The notes under the pieces are model-generated. The model searched no databases and had not been told where the DNA came from. It worked only from the letters and a program-made list of their open reading frames with translations. From positions 1,178,001 to 1,242,000 of the forward strand of contig MBPM02000002.1 of the NCBI GenBank assembly GCA_001695595.3: DNA of 64,000 nucleotides, in the 5' to 3' direction. The first letter of the stretch is position 1. Every line of letters starts with the position of its first letter. The translations under genes and the position numbers were made by a program. This document shows, piece after piece, positions 1 through 12,479 of the stretch. The DNA comes from Plasmopara viticola. Its lineage: Eukaryota; Oomycota; Peronosporomycetes; Peronosporales; Peronosporaceae.

Positions 1-304
1 GACAGTTTAGCGGACGAGTTGGAATTTAAAACCGATAGCATTGGTCGAGAGTCTCTGTCTTCAAATGCAACTGGTCGATCGAGCACAGTCGATGAGCAGC
101 GAATTGCGAGCGAAGCAATTTCCATCTCGTCGTGAAATTGACATGCAAATAAAGGGGATGGAGTGCCCTCGCTAACGTTGAAGTGAACGATTAATTAATC
201 AAATGGCTAGTAAAAAAGCATTAAATAGAACAAAAGAACGATGGAAAAAATATAATTATGTTTCGAAACGTTGTTTTAACATCCGAAAAGGTTATTTTGT
301 AGCC

Positions 305-1016
305 ATGGGCAAAGCGTATGATGGCAAGAAGCGGTGGAATGAGACGATCCTCGCAACAACAGCACGGTCTTCCACGACCGCCGGAGCTCATGGTGCCACG
401 AAAAAACGGCTATCAGGTAGGTGCATTTGTGTTAATCGCTGTTTCTGTCATGAAGAGCTCCCTCAAGACCTTCCAGATGAGCTTCTTTGGAGTAACGTTA
501 TAATGGGTAAATCCATTTTGTATGGAAATTACAGGCCGTACGCTCAAGCTTAGCGCGGCAATGAGACGCGTGGACGATGACACGCGAAATGAAGTGCGAA
601 ATGCTCGACTGGACGCTTTAGAAGCTGATAATTTTGGTGAAGACGTGGACGATGGCGACGGAACACAAGATGGAGACGAAGCGTACGTGGATGAGGAAGA
701 AGGAGGAGTTGTTTCTTTATCAGGTGGAAAAGAATCAATGAGAAAGAAAAGAAGTACTATCGTTTCGTGCAAGAAGAAGTGGAAGGTCAAGAGTTTATCT
801 CAATTGGTGTTTGAGGAGTTAGGCAATGGCGATAATGCGGAGGGACCTAATTATTTGACAGTGGCAGCAGCCCCTCCGATGCATCCAGCACGGAGATTTT
901 GCTGCGTGTGTGGGTTCTTTGCCAACTACAATTGTCGACGATGTGGATTGAGGTACTGCAGTGTGGGCTGTGGGGACCAGCACAAGGAGAGCGGCTGTAT
1001 GAAATTTGGGGTTTAA
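305..1016 (+). CDS. ZNHIT1: Zinc finger HIT protein, SWR1 complex subunit (ZNHIT1/VPS71-like)
   Basis: Two exons are inferred, 305-416 and 535-1016, giving 197 residues. The 118-bp intron has a GTAGGT donor and an ACAG acceptor and splits a Gly codon (phase 1). Splicing places the motif KRLSGRTLKLSAAM ahead of the acidic middle, which resembles the N-terminal motif of plant and animal VPS71/ZNHIT1 proteins. The C-terminal 40 residues form a HIT zinc finger: CxxC (CCVCGF), a second CxxC (CRRCGLRYC), then a Cys-His set ending CMKFGV. The preceding EGPNYLTVAAAPP segment is a family hallmark. In the family this subunit helps SWR1/SRCAP load histone H2A.Z. The start at 305 has a good context (GCCATGG). 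An in-frame ATG lies upstream at 203, but the intervening residues are A/T-rich and look untranslated. Confidence is high for the family and moderate for the exact N-terminus. Confidence 0.88.
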
Positions 1017-1801
1017 AAGGGCTTGTTGGAAGCACTTACCCTAAAGCTGATTCTGCACCAAGATGGATATCGATGAAGCTTAATTTTTGACCAGGTGTAT
1101 CAACTTAACAAAAAGGCTAAGTTAAAAAGTACGCAAATGGCCGTCAATCGTAACAAGAACGTGCGTGAAGAAAAGCAGTAACTTTACCGCCTCTACTTTT
1201 TTTTGGTCTGTGAATCGTCGAGCATGCAAGCAGCGCTCGCGCTTCTTTTTGCAATACAATCGCAACGCAAAGCACCAAAGCGTCGACATATGAATGAAGA
1301 ACAAGGAGTAAATTGAGATGGGTGGTCAAAGCAGTGTCATCAGTCCTTTGCGCAAGCCTCGTAAGCTTAACGGCAAAATATGAATTTCGTTTGGAGGGCA
1401 GACAAATACAATGTTTAGAAACAAGCCTACTAGCACAGCACATCTTGCGACCCCTTTCGCCTTCGTCAAGCTCAGCTTCACATTGCGCTATGTAGACACT
1501 GCATCAGTAATCACGTAGAAAACGAGGATTTTTTTTTGACATCTGTTATTAATATGCGATTTTGAGACCTGCGCGCATAAATGCAGGCCTGATTGACAAG
1601 GAGAAGCGTTGTTTAAGCTGCGGAAATTTAATCAAGCCGTCATTAACTTAAGGCATTTGCTTTGGCAAGGCGCCGATTAATTCATTGGTAGACTTGCGCG
1701 CTTATATTTTTTTGACGATGTAGGGCTTAGGCGTCAATCTGCTGATCATCTTCCTTCTTAAGTGCAGACATGGAGATAGCGAAAGCCCGGTGTAGGACAT
1801 C
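1017..1801. other. Intergenic, no gene seen
   Basis: This stretch lies between the ZNHIT1 stop and the target duplication of the copia element. Open frames here are short, overlap on both strands and match nothing I recognise. It probably contains the 3' UTR of ZNHIT1. Confidence 0.6.
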
Positions 1802-1806
1802 GTTCT

Positions 1807-1952
1807 TGTTGGAAAGAAAGTAGAAACCGAAGTGAATATATTAAACCTGACCAATGAACGGCTACCATATGTAATTACTAATTGTGACGTACTTGTAATT
1901 ACTGTGAAGCCATCCACCTGTTCAACATGCATTCAGTGGTGTAATGTTAATA
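1807..1952 (-). repeat. 3' LTR of the copia element
   Basis: This 146-bp LTR begins TGTTGG on the plus strand and ends TGTTAATA. The expected terminal CA has mutated to TA, while the partner LTR keeps TGTTAACA. It is flanked on the left by the target duplication GTTCT (1802-1806). On the element's own strand it is the downstream LTR. Confidence 0.93.
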
Positions 1953-1959
1953 CTCCCAC

Positions 1960-4900
1960 TCACCGCTTATGCTGTGTGTCCTTTGTTGCTGACTTGGTCT
2001 TGATTCCGGAGGCTTCGCGCAGATACTTCAGCATCTTGGTTCCAAGCGCCTTGGTTAGCATATCTGCAAGCTGACTCCTTGTATCAATGTAGCCAATCTT
2101 GAGTAATCCATGCTGAACGTTCTTCCGAATAAAGTGATGTCTGATGTCCACGTTCTTTGTCGTGCGTGGTAGCCCGCGTTGTTTGCCAAAGCTATCGCAC
2201 CTTGATTGCCTTCCCATATTTGCGTGCCTCCCACTTCTTCTTGACCCATGTCCTTGAGCATTGCGCGCGCCCAAAGTACTTCTTGTGTGCACAAGCTGAG
2301 CGCCATATACTCTGCTTCTGAGGAACTAAGTGCAACAGTTCTCTGATACTTGGACTTGAATACAACTGGAGCTTTACCAATGTTGATCAACACACCTGAG
2401 ACAGACCGTCTGTCATCGGTGTTGCTACCCCAGTCAGCATCCGAAAAAGCTTCAACAATCACCTTTCCCGTTTCTCTTTGGTAAACGATCCCACGATGAC
2501 GTGTCGAATTTAAGTAGCGCAATACACGAATTGCGGCGCTCCAATGTGGTAACCCCGGATTTTCGAGAAATCGAGACAGTTGTGTCACGATGTATGCGAC
2601 GTCCGGCCGAGTGCAAGTTGTAACATATAGCAGACATCCAATTAGTGAGCGGTATGGTCTTGACCGCATCTCTGAACGCTCAGCCTCTGTACTTGGTGAC
2701 TGTGATGTTGACAGCTTGGGACCGGACGTACACGGATTGTCGACGTTCTTGGCGTTTTTCTGTCCAAATCGCTCAGCCACGTCGCTAATGTAGCGTGTTT
2801 GCTTGATCATTAGTGTGGAAGCTGTCATGTCGTGGTCGATCTCCATGCCCCAGATGAACTTCACCATACCGAGATCCTACATCTTGAAAACACCTTTAAT
2901 CATCCCCTTGACCTCTAGAATCTCGTCGCTCGTCTTGGCTGCAATGATCATATCATCGACATAAAGACATACGTACACAAAACCTTCTTCCACTTTCTTC
3001 ACGTAGACGCATTGGTCCGCTCCTACAACCTTTGAAATCGTCTCTTGAAGCCGTGGTCAATCGTCTTGTTCCAAGCGCTTGCAGCTTGCTTGAGACCATA
3101 TATAGCTTTTTTCAGCTGACACACAAATCCTTGGGCTCCCTTAAGACCAATTGAAACTTCCATGTGAACACGATCCGACAGTACACTGCTGAGAAAGGCG
3201 GTGTCGACGTTCAGCTGTTCCATGTTGTAGCCTAATACCGCACACACTGCGAGTACAACTCGAATCGAGTTCATGTTGGCCACTGGAGAGTAAGTCTCGA
3301 AGAGATCCACGCCGTATTTCTGCTTGAAACCTTTAGCCACCAATCGTGCTTTGTAGCGCACAACACATCCATTCTGGTCACGCTTCTTAGCAAAAATCCA
3401 GCGGCATCCAATCGTACATCCAATTGATTCTCGTGGAGCGAGTGTCCATGTTTTATTTTGTTATGCGACTGTAATTCGGCGTCCATCGCTTGTCGCCACA
3501 GTTCTGCTTCGTCATTAGACATTGCCTGCGCATACGTGGTAGACAAGTCTGATTCTTCACCAACACTCACAGTGTAAGCGAGAATAGCTTCAGCTATCAG
3601 GCCGTCTTCATCAATCCTTGCACGCTTTGGAGATGGTGGTCCTTCGCTTCCTCCCAGACTTTCATCGGCATCTGATCCGTTTTCCAGCAACAACATTGGT
3701 TCATATGTACGCCTTGAACGTGCGGTCGAAATACCAATCGATCTTCCTGTGCATCCAGTGTAGGAGTTCTGTACTCTGTCAGTTCAGAGTGTACTGAGGT
3801 CGGTAATCGAAGCATCTCGACCCTTGACGCATTTGTGTCGGACTCCTCCTTATTCATTGGAGCATCTGGAATTTCATCTTCTCCTTCACACTCCATAAGT
3901 TCATCTTGATCTTGTTGGTGTTCCGTCGGCCCGAACACAGCACTTTCATCGTTGTCTTTGGTAACGTGTATCACTTCTATTTGTTTGGGCGGGTGTGTCT
4001 CATAAATGCCGCCCACTTCACGCTCGTCCAGCTTCACCGACCGTGATACTGATATCTTGTCTTTCTCCAAATCGTAAACTCGGTATCCCTTGGTGTCTTC
4101 GGCATAATTAAGGAACATGCACTTGAAGCTTTTGGCTTCGAGCTTCGTCCTCTTCACTTGATCAACGTGAGCATATCCATGAGACCCAAACACCCTAAGA
4201 TGATCCATCCAAGGCTTCATCTTAAATCCCAGTTCATATGGGGTGTTATTTGGGTGCATTGTATTAGGAGAGCGGTTGACCAGGTACACCGCAGTGCTTA
4301 CTGCCTCTGCCCACCAACATGTCGGAACACACTTGTAGTGTAGCATGCTCCGTGCCTTTTCCATTATCGTACGGTTCATCCGTTCTGCGATTTTATTTTG
4401 TTGGGGACTTTATGGCACTGTACGCTGATGTATGATACCGTTTCGCTGACATAAATCCGTAACTGTCTTGTTGACAAACTCTGTTCCGTTGTCCGAACGC
4501 AGGCACTTGATACGGGTTTCCCACTGATTCTCATGCAGTGCTTTGAACATCTTGATCTTGTCGGCAACTTCACTCTTCTTTGCCAGAAAGTAAGCCACCA
4601 CACATCGTGAATAATCATCCACAAACGTCAAAATGTATTTAGCACCTCCTTTTGAAAGTGACTTCATGGGTCCCATCAAGTCTGTGTGACTAATTCCAAT
4701 ACACATGATGTCTTTGTCATGGAGCGTCCTGGAAAGGCTTCGATCGTTTGCTTGCCCTTCATGCATCCACCACACAGGGTCTTGATACCTTGTTTTAGCG
4801 CAGGAATACCTTCTGTGGATCGCATAGTCTCCACTAAAACGTCCTCACTTGGATGTCCCATACGAGCGTGCCATAACTCCCACTGACTATCAACTCCCGA

Positions 4901-5221
4901 GTATTGCACCAATCGTGCCTCCTCTTGCTGACAATCCAGTGTGTAAGCTTTCCCATTTCTTGTCCCAGTTGCCAAAGCTTCGTTCTTGTCCCAAATGATG
5001 CACGAAGCACGCTGAAACTCCACACTTAGTCCACGTTCGGCAAGCTTTCCCACCGACAGTAGACGTCTGTCAAGTCCAGGGATAAGCAGCACTTCCATCA
5101 TCGATATGCGTCTTCCATCTAAGCCGATAAGCTTCACCGTTCCAGCTCCTTCGACGCGTAACTTTCTGCCATCTGCAATTGTTACCTTGATGTCGTCTTT
5201 AAGTTGCTTGAAGTCTATCAA
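1960..5221 (-). pseudogene. pol: Copia pol remnant: integrase, reverse transcriptase, RNase H
   Basis: Read on the minus strand, 5221-4676 carries the pre-integrase region, with a zinc-binding H-H-C-C set (WHARMGH and CGGC). 4775-4376 carries the integrase core (DLMGP, FVDDYSR, SDNGTEF). 4379-3597 carries the integrase C-terminal part (VNRSPN, VFGSHGYAH). 3696-2868 carries reverse transcriptase, including KARLVAKGF, the LNVDTAFL segment and a YVDD active site near 2950. 2867-1960 carries the RT end and RNase H (SDADWGSN, SSSEAEYMAL). The frame changes at about 5222, 4680, 4385, 3600, 3300, 3000 and 2200. It is a decayed copy. Confidence 0.92.
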
Positions 5222-5222
5222 G

Positions 5223-6038
5223 TCACTTCGGTGAGCTGTCGATCAGCCAGCTTACTGATTGCTCATCCCCCACAGCAAACACTTTATCATTACCGCTATA
5301 ACGGTTTCTGGAACGCTTCTCAGCAGCTGGGCAGTCCCGTTTCATATGACCAGTCTGGTCACAATTGAAGCATTTTCCCCGAAAACCGCCGCCCTTGCGT
5401 GGCGCGTAAATCTTGCGGCCACTTCCTCGTCTGCCCTTGATCCGTCCATCATTGTCTGTGGCTCGAAACGCTTTCTCACTTGCTTCCTTCTTCTGTAGTC
5501 TGTCTGACTCCTTCAACAGCTTCTCCTTGACTTCGATCAGAGTGATGTCCTTGGCGTTCTCCACGATAGAAGATATTATTTCATATTCCGCCGGCAAGCT
5601 GCTCAGAAGCACCACTAGCTGTCTTGATTCATCCACCGGCTCTCCCGTCATCTGAAGTCCCACGACCAGCTCATCGAACGCGTCCAGATAATCCAGCATG
5701 CGAGTGCCACTCTCCATCTTAAAATCATGTAGGCGCCGTGTCATCGTGACACGGTTGTGTAGAGTGGAACTATGGTAGAAATCGCGAAGCGTTCCCAATG
5801 CCTCCAAGGCACGAGTAGCAGAGCGTATCTTGGTCTGGTGTTGTATCTCGACGCCCTAGGCAATTATACCCAATGCCTTGGCGTCATTCACGAGCCACGT
5901 CTCCGATGTTTCGCTCTCGCCCTCCGCGCCCATAATGTGTCCCAGAAGCCCTTTTCTTGCGAGGGACATTCTCATGTTGAACTCCCAATGGTAGTAGTTA
6001 TTATCTCCTAGGAAGACTTAGGTGCGCTTGGTAGTCAT
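5223..6038 (-). pseudogene. gag: Copia gag remnant with CCHC zinc knuckle
   Basis: The reading frame can be followed from an ATG at 6038. It shows a Gag-like N-terminus (a YxxWEFNMR motif), then a long helical capsid-like region, a basic stretch, and a CCHC knuckle (CFNCDQTGHMKRDC) for nucleic-acid binding. The 3' end enters the protease with WLIDS, but the active-site motif is broken: the frame is lost just after LIDS near 5222. Stop codons lie at about codon 7 and at about 5860, so no full Gag can be made. Confidence 0.9.
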
Positions 6039-6086
6039 GGCGGTGACGGTGTGGTGATGCGAGGCTGTTGTTTGCGGCTGTTAACC

Positions 6087-6232
6087 TGTTGAGAAGAAAG
6101 TAGAAACCGAAGTGAATATATTTATCCTGACCAATGAACGGCTACCATATGTAATTACTAATTGTGACGTACTTGTAATTACTGTGAAGCCATCCACCTG
6201 TTTAACAAGCATTCAGTAGTGTAATGTTAACA
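6087..6232 (-). repeat. 5' LTR of the copia element
   Basis: This 146-bp LTR begins TGTTGA and ends TGTTAACA on the plus strand, and is followed directly by the second target duplication GTTCT (6233-6237). It would carry the element's promoter, reading leftwards into gag. Confidence 0.93.
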
Positions 6233-6237
6233 GTTCT

Positions 6238-6520
6238 ATTAAGGTTTATGGTTTTTAAGTAATGTACGCAACCCAACCCGGTTTACTTTCACGGCTTAAG
6301 GCAAATACGTTATGTAGAATGAGTGGTTACGAGAAGAAAAAATGTAATCCCAATAAACCAACCACTTCCAAATGTTTCTTCTTCTGCTCAAAAGTCTTCG
6401 CTTCGGTTCTCCCCGCGCAAACTCTTTGCTTATTCTCCTTCGTTGTCTTCAGCTAATTCAACAAGTTCTAGGAGGGATTTAAGTCAACAAAGTCTTGCCT
6501 CAAACTTCACGGAATGGATG
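6238..6520. other. Short spacer, nothing recognised
   Basis: This lies between the copia target duplication and repeat copy A. No gene or repeat signature is visible. Confidence 0.5.
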
Positions 6521-7470
6521 GCCCTTGCTTTTTTAGTGTGGCTCCTGCCTTGTTTTTGCACAAAGCTAGGGGACTCACCTACGTGTTTCATTACTCGTTA
6601 CGACGACAGGGATGCTGCTCTAAAAATTGTTCGACCCTAACGAGAGATCTAAACAAATAATATTTCTACGCCAAGATACAAGCAGCGACGGAGCTGTGAG
6701 CGTGCTTCTTCTAGAACCAGCGATTTTGTCCACGCCTGACCACGCTCGTAACAAAAAATTTGAGGGACGCCTCCGAACATTTCCTTTATCTGGGTAGCCT
6801 TTGATGGTGTTGAAGAAGAGCTGATTGCTGTGGCTAATGAGGCTGCGGTAGCTGCTACTTGTCAAGAACTAGACTAATATGAATGGTTCTGAAATTTACC
6901 ACAGATAAAGAAAAAAAGTAATATCGATATGTCTCGTCATAAATTTTCGGCTCAATTATGAGTTGGTATTCACTCGACTAATTCTGGGCAGATACAAATC
7001 GGTCAATTTTCACGAAGCACGTAGCAATCGCCATATTTCATTCGTCCAACACACTCGTTCGGCTTTAGTTGATACGGAGTAAACAGTTTTCTTTTCGATC
7101 CCACCGTGTTCACGTGCGCGCTTTGTCTTTTGGCGATTTCAATCTTCGAAAGCTTGTAATTGCGTACAGCCACGCACGATTTAAATGAAGTAAAGGGCGT
7201 TTGGTTTTACATCTCGAGTATTTAAGTAGTGTCAAGGAGTTGAAGTCCTTCAGCTGTTTCCAGCATAAGCCCAGTCACATTTTCTTTTTGATAGAACTCC
7301 ATTGTACATGCTTATTGCGCAGAGAGATGAGAATGCCGCCAAACGCACTGTGCTCCAGAAACCAAATCGACTCTAGTCTCTGGTATTGACCGTATCTTAT
7401 GTCATACTTGACTGACGATGTACTCGCCTTGTGCTGTTCGACCTTGCTTGCTGTTGCCGTCAAAAGATCG
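6521..7470. repeat. Unrecognised dispersed repeat, copy A
   Basis: This matches 13200-14230 closely along its length, with the same order of landmarks: GGGCAGATACA (6988 and 13756), CATCTCGAGTAT (7211 and 13982), CAGAGAGATGAG (7319 and 14092) and CGCCTTGTGCTG (7426 and 14191). The first 350 bp also match 8640-9060. On the minus strand, copies A and C both encode a short conserved peptide with the pattern LEHxAxGGILISLxNxH. This suggests decay of a once-coding sequence that I cannot name. Confidence 0.75.
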
Positions 7471-7989
7471 CTAAGGTAAAGTCCTTCAAAATAAGTGCTG
7501 GAGCGATGGCCTCCACCTCGTCTTTCTCGAGTTCAACATCGTCTGCAATTAGATTAGAAATGCCGCGAAAGTGCGAAAGAAGATAGTTTGCAAAGGAAAT
7601 TTTTTCTAATATATCTTCGTAAGTATTAAGATGCGGGTGACTTCATTGGCGCGTACATTCTCAAGTGCAACGTGAAAAAAGAAGTCCAAAGCGTTGCCTG
7701 TGACAATCAGTTCTGTAATTTAGACGTGATGATGGAGAACCAACACCCATCACTTTGTAGAAGTGCACGCTCCCACGCTTCTTTCTATCTTCGGCGCTCT
7801 CTTCTTTTTTTCACTATTTTCATCTTGATAGTAATTATTTCCATAAACTGTATTAAAATCCAAAGCCATTTCGATTCTTCTACTATAGGTAAGTTCCTGA
7901 CGCATTTACTTACGCCATCAAAGAATAAAAGCGTTAATGGATCGACTTTTGAATGACGTAACTTATGCTGATTCGCAATTTGCGTGTAA
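7471..7989. other. Gene-free stretch
   Basis: An open frame of 94 codons (7672-7956) starts without a clear context and ends in a hydrophobic stretch. It resembles no family I know. I see no other structure. Confidence 0.5.
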
Positions 7990-9060
7990 TGGTCGCTCCT
8001 CGTAGTTGGCATTAAGGGGTAGGATCATTATGAGATCCCTTACGCAGCAGGTTTACTTTCGTGCCGCACCAGTACATATCAGCTCCTTTTGAGTCTGTAA
8101 ACGTCTTTAATTATTTTCCAAGCGATGAGGGTATACCTTCACTCACGGTTCGTCTTTTTTATCGTTATTCATTCTGTCGGCCACTAATAAGTTATGTATC
8201 GCAAGTATCGACCAGAAGCGTTTGGTGCGCCAGCATAACTCAATCTTTGTACTACAAGTTCTGGCAATAAGTGCTGCAGGTGTATCATGACTGACTCTCT
8301 TTCCTGCTGCTCTCACACGTAGTGGATGTAATATGAGCCAGACACGAGCACGATGACTTCTTCATACGCTCATGTTCGTATCTTGGCGCAAATTTTGAAG
8401 CAGCAATATTGGCTTTTGTGGTTATTGATTATAATGCACGGGAAGACTACAACTTGCAGCGATCCCGCTAATTGTGGCTTAAGTTGTTTTTGAGGCTGCT
8501 AATGGTGCTACTCGGACGATATTTTCTTGGTGCAGCAGTTACGTGATCGTATCATATATCTGGATCAGTAAGTGTTGTGCACATCCGTAAAGAGTAATCT
8601 ACTACATGGATTATTAATCCGACTATACTTCGGGCTGAGCATCTCAGGCGTTGCTCCTATCTTGTTGCATAAAAGCTGCCGGATTTACCTACGTGGCTCT
8701 TTTCCGCCATGATGACAAAAAACCTTCTTTTAAGTGCTTTACAAAGTATTCGGCCGTAACGAACGCGTCGCGGAGATCGAGACAACGGCATTGTTGCGTC
8801 AAACACAAGCAGTAACGAAGCGACTCACTATGGCGTCCCATTTTTCTGTGTGCTACTTTTTTTTACTTAATGAGCTGTGAGCGCAGTTCTGTTAGGAGGA
8901 TTGGTTCGAGTAGCCGTTGATGGCGCCGAGGAGGGCAGATTGCTGTGACAATGGTGGTTGCGGAAACTCCCGTTGCTCTACTCGTTAAGAACTAGACCAA
9001 TTGGATTGGTTTTGAAATTTACCACAGTTTAAAATGAAGATTAACATCGATATGTCTCGT
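7990..9060. repeat. Unrecognised dispersed repeat, copy B
   Basis: The left part (7990-8640) aligns with 12480-13200, sharing landmarks such as ATGGTCGCTCCT (7988 and 12503) and GTGGCTTAAG (8473 and 12946). The right part aligns with the start of copies A and C, through the GAAATTTACCACAG block also seen near 6892. Copy B stops where A and C continue, so it is a truncated copy of the same larger unit. Confidence 0.7.
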
Positions 9061-12000
9061 AATTGTCGGGTGGGTCGGTGTCTGCTACACTAAATCACCG
9101 AGTCATGAGTCATTCAATCGCGCATTAGAGCCGTAGCTTAGCGAATAACGTCTTTTTTACGTTGCTGAGAAACTCATAGTATTGTGTCACCAGGCAATCA
9201 CACGCTGATTGCTAACGTGTCAGCTCAAAATCGAAATGTCGGCCCGGAAACTTATGGTTATCAACATCATGTCCTCGCGAGCACGACCAGCCCTCAGTGA
9301 CCACAGCTACGTCACAATCAAGATCGACGAAGAGGTGTTGCTTGGACGACATATGATGTATTTACGGACATAAAGATAGCCTTATAGCATAAATTTGTTA
9401 CCACATCGAGAACATATCATGAGCTATAGGGAGTAAATATTTTCTTTCTCACGTAAGCCATCTGCGCATTCATTCTCTATAAAATTTTGATTAACATACT
9501 GATCTTAACAGAAAAAAGCGCTGATCACAAGTAAAGGATGGGTGTTCTAAGAGAAAAGTGAGTCATCATGGTAAGTTCGTAGTGAAATCACAGTGAGCTC
9601 GGCCCATAAAGGCATGATCAAATTTGGTGGAAAATCAGCAGTCACAAACACTTTAAGATCCCTTGCAAGTTCATCGTATACAGTTCATTGTCGACTTAAC
9701 TAGTTCGAAGTTTGATGCAGGCTAATAAATCGTTCCAATTTGTATTGTTTTTGAAAGACCTATCCTCGTTCCCTACCGAGTTCAAGACGTTCAGAATTTG
9801 TTTCATTTCTTTATGCAACAATCCGAACATAATCCTTAAGAAAGTATTTTGACAATATTGGAACAATCACAGTCGCGCATTAAAAGCACCGTTGATCCGC
9901 TAATATGTGGCCATTTTTTTTATTTAGCTTCGTCCTAATAAGTATTTGTTTGGGCTTTTTAAAGCTTTAATTTTGCTATGCGATTAGTATCAAAGTGAAA
10001 ACATTGCCGACGTGATGATTTATTTGTAACAAAGTTATAAGTAATAACGCTAAGATTAACAGCCATTCCCTCAGTCTACAAGAGTACTTTTGTCGTTGGA
10101 GGTACAATTTAGATACCGCGCGCATATTGTATGCAGAATTGTTTGAAATAATTTCCTCTTGTGCTAATGGCGCAAGGATGGCACACATGCATCAATTACA
10201 CGCTGCAATATCACGAGCTGCACAGAATTTTTTCAAACTTCCTTTATATTTGAGATAACTTGTGAATGGCATAAAGAAGATAGCTTTCCATCTTGGTCTC
10301 TGAAAGCTTCTACTGGCGAGACTTAGTCACTTTTCAGATCTAAGTAAAACCGTGGCGTAAGACACTATTCATTTTTTTGAAATGTGCTTGAGCTCCCAAG
10401 CCACTTACAAAGCACGTAATACTCTACTGCATATCCACATATGTTGATGTTAGCACAAAGTCGATTGGTACATATGATATCAAATGTTTTATTGTGTGGA
10501 CAAGGGAGAGAGCCAATTCATCGCCTTTTAACCGTGGATGGACGAATATAACGCCAAAAGGCTCGAATTGGGCAGAACACTTGTGATCTTAAACCATCAA
10601 TCGTACGCATGGCCACTTGGTTGCCCTTAGTGCCAATATTTGATCGAATACTCAAGTCTGACTATGGTTCGTGCTGACAGCACCATCGAGGCTTCCAATC
10701 TGTCTGCATGTCCTCAATGTGTTTCAAACATTTCATTGCCTCATTTATGATATGCCCTCATGTTTGTCAATGTCACTATCTGTTGGGCTGTAATGGATCG
10801 GCATACTAATCTTCGAGCTTTAGAACCAGGTAAGCCGTTGCTTTATCGGCAAAGCTATTTTAAATAGCTTTAAGTAGTGAGAAGTCTTCGCGTACCTCTC
10901 GTCTTACAATCATTGAAATTTCCAGCGGTGGTTATAGGAAATATTACTTCTTTAGCCAAATCGCACAGAAACGCACGATATGATGACATTTTTGCATCAC
11001 TTTTCTATCAACTTAACGGAAATGCAAAGCTCTATTCATAGCTGATATATCCAATCTATGCTTGAAGGTGATCTTGATTTGTGCTTGGTTCACAGCTGCT
11101 TGTAAGATATGCTGTTTAGCTACTTTCATGTCGAAGTTATAGCTACGCCAATCTCGTCAAACCCTTTAAATATACATACAAAGCGTCCGTCCTCACCATT
11201 TTGCTTGTCGCTAGTAAAGCTAGCATTTTTAAGTCACGGACTTTGTCGCGAAAAATTAAAGTGTCATGATAAGACGTCTCAGCTCTTTTTGAGAGTCATT
11301 ATTTGTAAAGCTATGGCTAGTTACACTTCCCAGCAAATTGTAGTCGCCGCGCGGTGTACCGCACGCTGGTGAAATGTTCGTGCTGCATGTAACGTAGTGC
11401 TGCTTTATCCAGACACTAATTTTCCTTAGGAGGATGACGGGTCGTAATCGAATGAATGGTTTGGGTCTTACTCTCTTTTAATAGACGAAAGCCGACGCGC
11501 GCTAAGAATTACAGTGATGTCGGTACCAAAACCGATGCTGTCAACCTCGATATATTTGTAGAAGTTATATCTGCTCGAGGAATTGCTATTAGATCTACAG
11601 GCATATAAGAAAAGTCCGCGGTAGCCATTGTCGCAGATATATTGTCAGCGTACAGAAATAGGCGCTTTATGCGTCGCTTCGCATGATGGTTCGTACTTTC
11701 GAGCGTTCTTTGACCTGTGGCCGCTTCTTTTCATTTGAGGCTTGTATGAGCTTTACGGAAGTCGACAAACGAAGTGAAGACTGCTCTTTTAAACATTGTG
11801 AGACATCGATATCGCCCCCACAGCGATTGCGTGAAATTAAGTATTGCCTAAGAGTTATGTTGCATATCCTCTTATTTACGTACGAGGTACAAGCGCTTAA
11901 AATATTACAAACTCGACCAAAATAGCGGCATAAGCTGCTGCCGGTAAAAATGCAACTTCTGCTACTATCAAAGCAGCCACTTCTGGTGATGATGTAGCGG

Positions 12001-12479
12001 TGAACATTGTGACGACTTCGAAACAGCTTAAAGCAATATTGAAGCTTAAAGCAAAGTAGCACGAGGTGGTAACGCATAAAGATGTAAAGATGAAATGTAG
12101 ACAGCAGCATATAAGTATGGTAAGGCAACTGCAGCCGCAGCTGTTGTGACTCTGAGTCCGAAAAAGATAAGCCAAGCGACACATTGGTGGACCAAATTAC
12201 GACCGAGACTGCCGCGGCATCGGCGTAGGAATTGTTGCCGATGAGCAATCTCGTAACAAAGGTCATTAGTATGACGGGAATGCGTCACTTAACATGAACT
12301 TCATTAGAAATCTTACACAATTTTTTTTTGACTCGTACCGCAAGTTTGATAATACACACTTAGACAAAACAAATTAGACATCTGGGCAAAAGTATAAAGA
12401 AAGCTATCGAGACATAGTATATCAAGGGCGAAAAGTGAACGGAAAAACGGTGCGGATACTCTTAAAGGTGTATCTTACA
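9061..12479. other. Gene-free desert, strongly decayed sequence
   Basis: No convincing gene is seen. At 11667-12266 the minus strand has a 199-codon open frame, while the plus strand of the same interval contains an Ala/Thr-rich stretch with stops. Neither matches a known family. Base composition is A/T-rich with scattered fragments that may be old repeats. Confidence 0.5.

Larger units (their letters stand above)
1807..6232 (-). mobile_element. Full-length, coding-defective Ty1/copia LTR retrotransposon
   Basis: The element is 4426 bp and is bounded by two 146-bp direct LTRs (1807-1952 and 6087-6232). Both sides carry a perfect 5-bp target duplication, GTTCT at 1802-1806 and 6233-6237. Coding runs on the minus strand in the order gag, protease, integrase, reverse transcriptase, RNase H, which is the copia order (integrase before RT). 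I count 8 mismatches between the LTRs by eye (about 5-6%), so the insertion is not recent. A purine-rich tract (GTGAGTGGGAG on the minus strand) sits just inside the 3' LTR at about 1953-1963, as expected for plus-strand priming. The primer-binding site next to the 5' LTR (about 6070-6086) does not match a primer tRNA I recognise. Frameshifts and stops show it cannot be autonomous. Confidence 0.95.

Noticed and set aside
203..553. 116-codon frame read as its own gene at the left edge
   Set aside because: The part 305-416 is better explained as exon 1 of ZNHIT1. The rest reads through an intron and out of frame.
11667..12266. 199-codon open frame on the minus strand
   Set aside because: Its amino-acid make-up (rich in Cys, Ser, Arg, Tyr) and the opposite-strand Ala/Thr-rich pattern suggest it is a shadow of a decayed sequence. 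No domain is seen.
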